DNA from: Cribrihabitans_A pelagius
GTDB lineage: Bacteria > Pseudomonadota > Alphaproteobacteria > Rhodobacterales > Rhodobacteraceae
Direction: 5' to 3'
Length of the DNA stretch: 62,469 nucleotides
Assembly: GCF_048820915.1 (NCBI RefSeq)
Contig: NZ_JBMERR010000026.1
Span: forward strand, 1 to 62,469
Under the pieces are notes generated by a model, which was given only the letters and a program-made list of their open reading frames with translations, searched no databases and was not told the origin of the DNA. This document shows, piece after piece, positions 57,412 to 62,469 of the stretch (position 1 is the stretch's first letter; each line of letters starts with the position of its first letter). A program made the translations under genes and the position numbers.

Positions 57412-57503
57412 GTGCCTCGGGCTACAGTCGTATTTTCCGTGCCTCCGGCTACAGACTTATTTTCCGTGCCTCCGGCTACAGTCTTATTTTCCGTGCCTCC
57501 GGC
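57412..57503. repeat. 27-bp tandem repeat (three full units and a partial)
   Basis: Units at 57412, 57439 and 57466 begin GTGCCTC(C/G)GGCTACAG and end TATTTTCC; a partial fourth starts at 57493 inside the end of the GT4 gene. The stop of that gene (57476-57478) lies in unit 3. Units differ at only a few positions, suggesting recent expansion. Confidence 0.8.
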
Positions 57504-58717
57504 ACGAGGGCATTGATCTGGGCGATATGCTCCGGCAGGCAGCGGCTGAGGAAGTCATACTTCTCCACCGCATGGGCGCGGGCCGCCGGGCCCAGATGGG
57601 CGTAATCGCCGGGATTGGCGAGCACATCCGCAACCTGACCGGCGAGCTTTTCGGGGCTGAAGAAATCGACCAGGAGCCCGGTCTCGCCATGGGTGACGGC
57701 CTCGCGCACCGGCGCCACATCGGCGGCCACGATGGTGGCCTGCATCGCCATCGCCTCCAGCAGCGACCAGCTCAGCACGAAGGGCATGGTCAGGTAGATG
57801 TGGCAGCGGCTGATCTGGATGATCCGGCAGAGATCGTCATAAGGCACTTTGCCGAGGAAATGCACCCGGCTCCAGTCGACGCTATCGCCGAGCTCTGCCT
57901 CCATCTCGCCGCGCAATCCGCCGGGATGCTTGCTCTCGGCGCCATAGGAGGTCTCGCTGCCGCCGATCATCAGCACGCGCGCATTGGGACGCTGCGCCTG
58001 GATCCGGGGCAGGGCGCGCATCATGGTGTGGAAGCCGCGGGCACGCTCCATGTTGCGGGCGATGTATGTGACCACCTCATCCTCGCGGGTGAGCGGGCGC
58101 GGGAGCCGCCCCAGCCCGACCGTGGCAGCGGGACCGGGGCCCAGCCTGTCGGTGCGGATGCCGTCATGGCAGAGATACATGCGGGAATGGAAACTGGCCG
58201 GGAACCGGTCGCGCTGCCAGGCGGTGGGCACATGGCCCTGGTCGACCAGCTCGATGCTGGCATAAGGCACGGCATTGCGCGCCTCGGCGAAGAAATAGGC
58301 CTGGCCGTTGGGCGGGTTTTCCGGATCGAAGCCGACCAGCCCGCCCGAGGTGCGGTAGAAATACTCGAAAAAGCCGATGATCGGGACATCCGGGTAGGGG
58401 TCCTTCATGAACAACAGCTCGCCCCAGCCGGTGTGGCCGATGATGATGTCGGGGGTGAAGCCCGCGTCCTTGAGCTGCCGCGCCGCCAGCGCCGCGCCCA
58501 GCCCGGCGCCCGCCGCCGCCTCCCAGTCTTTGGAGAGGCCGAAGGCATCCTTTCCGGGGGTGCGGAACGGCTTGTAGGTGAGCGTCCTGATCCCCGCCAG
58601 CTGCACATCGTTGCGCTGGGTCAGGAAGACGATCTCATGGCCGCCCTGCGCCGCCAGCCAGGGCGCCAGCTCGCGGTACTGGCCGGGCATGTTCTGATGC
58701 ACGAACAGGATTTTCAT
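57476..58717 (-). CDS. GT4-family glycosyltransferase
   Basis: 413 residues from ATG 58717; MKILFVHQNMPGQYRELAPW is a standard GT4 start. IIIGHTGWGELLFMKDPYPD and VPIIGFFEYFYRTSGGLVGF belong to the acceptor domain; VVTYIARNMERARGFHTMMR, VLMIGGSETSYG and IYLTMPFVLSWSLLEAMAMQ to the donor-binding domain with the usual E-x7-E region. Probably acts in assembly of the rhamnose-containing polymer, as it is divergent from rmlC with 157 bp between starts. The gene end is embedded in a 27-bp tandem repeat, so the C-terminus (EARKIRL) may vary between strains. Confidence 0.88.
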   Translation of the reverse strand: MKILFVHQNMPGQYRELAPWLAAQGGHEIVFLTQRNDVQLAGIRTLTYKPFRTPGKDAFGLSKDWEAAAGAGLGAALAARQLKDAGFTPDIIIGHTGWGELLFMKDPYPDVPIIGFFEYFYRTSGGLVGFDPENPPNGQAYFFAEARNAVPYASIELVDQGHVPTAWQRDRFPASFHSRMYLCHDGIRTDRLGPGPAATVGLGRLPRPLTREDEVVTYIARNMERARGFHTMMRALPRIQAQRPNARVLMIGGSETSYGAESKHPGGLRGEMEAELGDSVDWSRVHFLGKVPYDDLCRIIQISRCHIYLTMPFVLSWSLLEAMAMQATIVAADVAPVREAVTHGETGLLVDFFSPEKLAGQVADVLANPGDYAHLGPAARAHAVEKYDFLSRCLPEHIAQINALVPEARKIRL

Positions 58718-58874
58718 GGCCCCATGGTTGCCGCGCGGGGAGAGGGGATGCAAGGCGGCGTTGTGCCGGATTTGCCGCTGGCGCCGCGGCTGTGCCTGCG
58801 CGGCCACTGGCGCTGGCGGTCTGCGGCGGGTAGGAGGGGGCGGAAACACGCAAGCAGGAGCCGGGGCGGACGCG

Positions 58875-59429
58875 ATGCAGATAGAAGAGACAGGATTGCC
58901 GGGGCTGAAGGTGCTGACGCCGGCGCGCTATGGCGATGCGCGCGGGTTTTTCAGCGAGAGCTGGAACCGGCGGCGGATGCAGGAGCAGGGCATCGATCTC
59001 GACTTCGTGCAGGACAACCACTCGCTGTCGGTGGCGCCGGGGATCCTGCGGGGGCTGCATTACCAGGCGCCGCCGCATGCCCAGGACAAGCTGGTGCGCT
59101 GCGGCCGGGGTGCGATGTTCGATGTGGCGGTGGACATCCGCAGGGGCTCGCCTAGCTATGGAAAATGGTTCGGGATCGAACTGACGGCGGAAAACGGCAG
59201 GCAGCTTCTGGTGCCCAAAGGGTTTTTGCATGGCTTTATTACAAGGACGTCCGATACCGAGATCATTTATAAATGCACCGATTATTATGCGCCGGACTGT
59301 GACGGGGCGGTGGCCTGGGACAGCTGCGGCATCGATTGGGGCTTTGCAGGCGCGCCCGTCCTGTCGGAGAAGGATGCCGCGGCCCCGGGATTTGCAGAGT
59401 TCGACAGCCCCTTCACCTGGGAAGGATAA
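58875..59429 (+). CDS. rmlC: dTDP-4-dehydrorhamnose 3,5-epimerase
   Basis: 184 residues, ATG 58875. LKVLTPARYGDARGFFSESW, QDNHSLSVAPGILRGLHYQA, QDKLVRCGRGAMFDVAVDIR and VPKGFLHGFITRTSDTEIIY are the conserved RmlC cupin motifs, with the catalytic His in LHYQ and Asp in the DVAVD strand. Third step of dTDP-L-rhamnose synthesis. First gene of the rmlCBDA operon. Confidence 0.96.
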   Translation: MQIEETGLPGLKVLTPARYGDARGFFSESWNRRRMQEQGIDLDFVQDNHSLSVAPGILRGLHYQAPPHAQDKLVRCGRGAMFDVAVDIRRGSPSYGKWFGIELTAENGRQLLVPKGFLHGFITRTSDTEIIYKCTDYYAPDCDGAVAWDSCGIDWGFAGAPVLSEKDAAAPGFAEFDSPFTWEG

Positions 59430-59431
59430 GC

Positions 59432-59464
59432 CATGAAACTGCTCGCAGCCGGAGGCGCGGAATG
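59432..59464 (+). other. Ten-codon ORF overlapping the rmlB start
   Basis: Reads MKLLAAGGAE and ends in ATGA shared with the rmlB start codon. It has its own ribosome binding site (GAAGGA). Its first codons copy the rmlB start (MKLLVTGGAG), so it looks like a partial duplication of the rmlB initiation region; it may couple translation of rmlB to rmlC. Confidence 0.4.
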
Positions 59465-60514
59465 AAACTTCTTGTGACCGGCGGGGCCGGCTTCATTGGC
59501 TCTGCGGTGGTGCGGCTGGCGGTGAGCCGCGGCCATCAGGTGGTGAACCTCGACGCGCTGACTTATGCCGCCTGCCTGGAGAATGTGGCGGAGGCGGCGC
59601 AGAGCCCGTCTTATGCCTTTGCCGAGGCCGATATCCGCGACCGGGCGGCGCTGGACCGCGTGTTCGAGACCCATGAGCCGGATGCGGTGATGCACCTGGC
59701 CGCCGAAAGCCATGTCGACCGTTCGATCGACGGGCCGGGCGATTTCATCGAAACCAATATCACCGGCACCTTCAACATGCTGGAGGCGGCCCGCAAGTAC
59801 TGGACCCGGGCGGGCAGGCCGGAGGGTTTCCGTTTCCATCACATCTCCACCGACGAGGTCTATGGCAGCCTGCCCGCCGACCCGGCGGCGCTGTTCACCG
59901 AAGAGACCGCCTATGATCCGCGCTCGCCCTATTCCGCCTCCAAGGCGGCCAGCGACCATCTGGTCAGGGCCTGGCACGAGACCTACGGCCTGCCGGTGGT
60001 GCTCACCAATTGCTCCAACAACTACGGGCCCTACCACTTCCCGGAGAAGCTCATTCCGGTGGTGATCCTCAATGCGCTGGCAGGCAAGCCGCTGCCGATC
60101 TACGGCGACGGCTCCAACGTGCGCGACTGGCTTTATGTCGAGGACCACGCGGATGCGCTGCTGCTGGTGGTGCAAAAGGGGGCGCTGGGGCGGTCCTACA
60201 ACATCGGCGGCGAAAACGAGCGGACCAACCTGGAGCTGGTGCAGACGCTCTGCGGCATTCTGGATCAGAAGCGCCCGCGGGAAGACGGCAAGTCCTACAA
60301 GGACCAGATCACCTTTGTCAGCGACCGCCCGGGCCATGATGCGCGGTACGCGATCGACCCCTCCCGCATCCGGAACGAACTGGGCTGGCGGCCCTCGGTC
60401 ACGGTCGAGGAAGGCCTGGAGCGCACCGTTGAGTGGTATCTCGAAAACGAGGCCTGGTGGCGGGCGCTGCAGGACCGCGACGGCGTCGGCCAGCGGCTGG
60501 GGACCGGCAAGTGA
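59462..60514 (+). CDS. rmlB: dTDP-glucose 4,6-dehydratase
   Basis: 350 residues, ATG 59462 with GGAGG upstream. KLLVTGGAGFIGSAVVRLAV is the NAD site; HLAAESHVDRSIDGPGDFIE, STDEVYG (catalytic Asp-Glu) and the YSASKAASDH block (Tyr-xxx-Lys) define RmlB; NNYGPYHFPEKLIP and RDWLYVEDHADAL follow as usual. Second step of dTDP-rhamnose synthesis. Confidence 0.97.
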   Translation: MKLLVTGGAGFIGSAVVRLAVSRGHQVVNLDALTYAACLENVAEAAQSPSYAFAEADIRDRAALDRVFETHEPDAVMHLAAESHVDRSIDGPGDFIETNITGTFNMLEAARKYWTRAGRPEGFRFHHISTDEVYGSLPADPAALFTEETAYDPRSPYSASKAASDHLVRAWHETYGLPVVLTNCSNNYGPYHFPEKLIPVVILNALAGKPLPIYGDGSNVRDWLYVEDHADALLLVVQKGALGRSYNIGGENERTNLELVQTLCGILDQKRPREDGKSYKDQITFVSDRPGHDARYAIDPSRIRNELGWRPSVTVEEGLERTVEWYLENEAWWRALQDRDGVGQRLGTGK

Positions 60515-60578
60515 GGGCAGGCAAGCCGCAGAGGGCTGCCCGGCGGCACCGCCGGGCGGGAGACTTCGGAGAATACCC

Positions 60579-61430
60579 ATGACCACCCTCGTCTTCGGCA
60601 GGACCGGCCAGCTGGCGCGCGAACTGGCGGCGCATGAAGGCGTCACCTGTCTGGGGCGCGATCAGGCGGATCTCTCCGATCCCGAAGCCTGCGCCGCGGC
60701 CATCCGTGCCCGGGCGCCGGCCGCCGTGATCAACGCCGCCGCCTATACCGCGGTGGACAAGGCCGAGGAGGAAGAGGCGCTGGCCACGGTGATCAACGGC
60801 GAAGCCCCCGGCGCGATGGCGCGGGCCTGCGCGGAGCTGGATATTCCCTTTGTCACCGTCTCCACCGATTACGTCTTCGGCGGCAGCGGTGCGGTGCCCT
60901 GGCAGCCCGGCGATGCCGCCTCCCCCGTGAATGCCTATGGCCGCTCCAAGCTCAGGGGCGAGGCGCTGACCTGCGCGGCAGGCGGGGCCTATGCGGTGCT
61001 GCGCACCTCCTGGGTAGTCTCGGCGCATGGCCATAATTTCGTGAAAACCATGCTGCGGCTCGGCCGCGAGCGCGAGCGGCTCAGCATCGTCGCGGATCAG
61101 GTGGGCGCGCCGACGCCCGCGCGCGATATCGCCGCGGCTTGCCTGGAGATGGCGCGGCAGCTGGGCGCGGACCCGCGGAAGGCGGGCATCTATCACCTGG
61201 CGGGTGCGCCCGAAACCAGCTGGGCCGGCTTTGCACGGGAGATCTTTGCCCGTGCAGGCGTGGATTGCGCGGTGGAGGATATTCCGACATCCGCCTACCC
61301 GACCCCGGCGGCGCGGCCTTTGAACTCCAGGCTCGACTGCACCGCGTTAGAGACGGTTTTCGGCCTCCCGCAGCCTGACTGGCGGGCAGGGCTCAAGGAT
61401 ATTCTGAAAGATCTGGGAGAGGTTTCATGA
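60579..61430 (+). CDS. rmlD: dTDP-4-dehydrorhamnose reductase
   Basis: 283 residues, ATG 60579. LVFGRTGQLARELAAHEGVT is the cofactor motif, NAAAYTAVDKAEEEE, STDYVFGGSG and NAYGRSKLRGE (Tyr-xxx-Lys) are RmlD hallmarks, and LRTSWVVSAHGHNFVKTMLR the substrate loop. Final step giving dTDP-L-rhamnose. Overlaps rmlA by 4 bp. Confidence 0.96.
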   Translation: MTTLVFGRTGQLARELAAHEGVTCLGRDQADLSDPEACAAAIRARAPAAVINAAAYTAVDKAEEEEALATVINGEAPGAMARACAELDIPFVTVSTDYVFGGSGAVPWQPGDAASPVNAYGRSKLRGEALTCAAGGAYAVLRTSWVVSAHGHNFVKTMLRLGRERERLSIVADQVGAPTPARDIAAACLEMARQLGADPRKAGIYHLAGAPETSWAGFAREIFARAGVDCAVEDIPTSAYPTPAARPLNSRLDCTALETVFGLPQPDWRAGLKDILKDLGEVS

Positions 61431-62299
61431 CGGCACGCAAAGGCATCATCCTGGCAGGCGGCTCGGGCACAAGGCTCTATCCGATCACCATGGCTGTCTC
61501 GAAGCAGCTCCTGCCGCTTTATGACAAGCCGATGATCTATTATCCGCTGTCCGTGCTGATGCTGGCGGGCATCCGTGAGATCTGCGTGATCACCACGCCG
61601 CAGGACCAGGAGCAGTTCCAGCGGCTGCTGGGCGATGGCAGCCAGTGGGGGGTGTCGCTGACCTATGTTGTGCAGCCCTCGCCCGATGGCCTGGCGCAGG
61701 CCTTCATCCTGGCGGAAGACTTCCTGGCGGGCAGCCCGTCGGCGCTGGTCCTGGGCGACAACATCTTCTTTGGCCACGGCCTGCCGAAACGGCTGGCGGC
61801 GGCGGATGCGCAAGACACAGGCGGCACCGTCTTCGGCTATCACGTGGCCGATCCGGAACGCTACGGCGTGGTGGCGTTCGACGGCGAGGGCCGCGCCCGC
61901 GAGATCATCGAAAAGCCCAGCCAGCCGCCCTCCAACTATGCGGTCACCGGGCTCTATTTCCTCGACGGCACCGCGCCCGAGCGCGCCAGGATGGTGACGC
62001 CGTCGCCGCGCGGCGAACTGGAGATCACCGATCTTCTGCAGATGTATCTCAGCGAGGGGCTGCTCTCTGTCGAGACCATGGGCCGCGGCTATGCCTGGCT
62101 CGATACCGGCACCCACGGCTCGCTGCTGGATGCGGGCAATTTCGTGCGCACGCTGCACGAGCGCCAGGGGCTGCAGTCGGGCTGCCCGGAGGAGATCGCC
62201 TGGCAGCTGGGCTGGATCGGCGCGGCGCAGCTGAAAGAGCGCGCCGAGCTTTTTGCCAAGAATTCCTATGGCGCCTACCTGGAGCGGCTGCTGAGGTAA
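61427..62299 (+). CDS. rmlA: Glucose-1-phosphate thymidylyltransferase
   Basis: 290 residues. GIILAGGSGTRLYPITMAVS and KQLLPLYDKPMIYYPLSVLM are the signature; VLGDNIFFGHGLPKRL and WLDTGTHGSLLDAGNFVRTL are also diagnostic. First step of dTDP-rhamnose synthesis, making dTDP-glucose. Last gene of the operon; its start overlaps rmlD (ATGA). The remaining 170 bp of the window show only a GC-rich stretch with a small hairpin near 62420. Confidence 0.97.
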   Translation: MTARKGIILAGGSGTRLYPITMAVSKQLLPLYDKPMIYYPLSVLMLAGIREICVITTPQDQEQFQRLLGDGSQWGVSLTYVVQPSPDGLAQAFILAEDFLAGSPSALVLGDNIFFGHGLPKRLAAADAQDTGGTVFGYHVADPERYGVVAFDGEGRAREIIEKPSQPPSNYAVTGLYFLDGTAPERARMVTPSPRGELEITDLLQMYLSEGLLSVETMGRGYAWLDTGTHGSLLDAGNFVRTLHERQGLQSGCPEEIAWQLGWIGAAQLKERAELFAKNSYGAYLERLLR

Positions 62300-62469
62300 G
62301 CCGCCGGGCCGCGGGCGCCGGGTCAAGGGAGGCGTCAGCCTCCGCGCGGCCTGCCCTTGGGCCATGCCGGGCGGAGCTGCCCCGCAAGCGCGCCTCAACA
62401 AAATCTGCAGATCAAAAAGCCGCCGCGGGCGGCGGCGCGGTGCCGGTGCGGCAGGTGCAGGGCGGCGGG

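Larger units (their letters stand above)
56912..57475. other. Repeat-rich intergenic region between regulator and GT4 gene
   Basis: 564 bp between two convergent genes. In order: second 40-bp unit, a GC-rich stretch, five successive inverted repeats (57163-57342) and a 27-bp tandem repeat (57412 onward). No credible gene. Confidence 0.55.

Noticed and set aside
57412..57503. Possible CRISPR-like or REP array
   Set aside because: Units are directly adjacent with no spacers and no cas genes are present; better described as a tandem repeat.
62300..62469. Possible start of another gene after rmlA
   Set aside because: No start codon with ribosome binding site and no coding pattern in the last 170 bases; only GC-rich DNA with weak hairpins.
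1..62469. tRNA, rRNA or riboswitch genes
   Set aside because: No cloverleaf-like or conserved RNA sequence was recognised on reading the intergenic regions; a covariance search would be needed to exclude small RNAs.

Overview
The window is a GC-rich stretch of an alphaproteobacterial extrachromosomal replicon, most likely from a roseobacter (Rhodobacterales). The evidence is a RepA (RPA-family) initiator divergent from a ParA/ParB pair with an iteron-type origin between them, Rhodobacterales-style RTX proteins with a type I secretion pair, a DUF2793 protein, and an rmlCBDA rhamnose operon. RepA-type roseobacter plasmids carrying a rhamnose operon and a type I secretion system are known as surface-attachment or biofilm plasmids, and this layout matches that class. 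No rRNA, tRNA, insertion sequence or CRISPR array was seen.

Layout. 1-7 kb: an edge-truncated gene, an RTX adhesin-like protein, a DUF2793/Peptidase_G2 protein, manC, a sulfotransferase-like gene and a hydratase-like gene. 7.2-25.6 kb: one long, tightly packed plus-strand operon. It holds a Gfo/Idh oxidoreductase, a methyltransferase-like protein, a SIS isomerase, an IMPase-type phosphatase, a CMP-sugar-type cytidylyltransferase, a 2-hydroxyacid dehydrogenase, an SMP-30 lactonase, three large proteins each with a GNGPSL-type DUF115 (MAF/GT42-like) domain fused to other glycosyltransferase modules, a KpsC/S-like transferase, an acyltransferase-FkbM fusion and a GSCFA protein. 25.7-33 kb: UDP-galactopyranose mutase, a rhamnosyltransferase-like protein and five further sulfotransferase-like genes. 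33-42.5 kb: two galactofuranosyltransferase-like GT2 enzymes, a KpsT/KpsE/KpsM-type ABC exporter, a UDP-glucuronate epimerase and UDP-glucose dehydrogenase.

42.5-47.5 kb: the replication/partition module, with three iterons of 22-bp period and three copies of a palindrome (half-site GACCAAATGTTTCGCG) that are likely centromere sites. 47.3-56.9 kb: a small membrane protein, HlyD and ABC components of a type I secretion system, a large RTX protein, and two LuxR-type regulators. 57-62.3 kb: a hairpin and tandem-repeat region, a GT4 glycosyltransferase and rmlCBDA.

Taken together the genes could supply GDP-mannose (or another hexose), dTDP-rhamnose, UDP-GlcA, UDP-GalA, UDP-galactofuranose and an unidentified CMP-activated sugar, polymerise and sulfate/acylate/methylate them, export the product by an ABC capsule-type transporter, and secrete RTX proteins to the same surface. 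The most novel-looking part is the CMP-sugar/DUF115-fusion operon, including one member whose GT2 domain has lost its catalytic residues.
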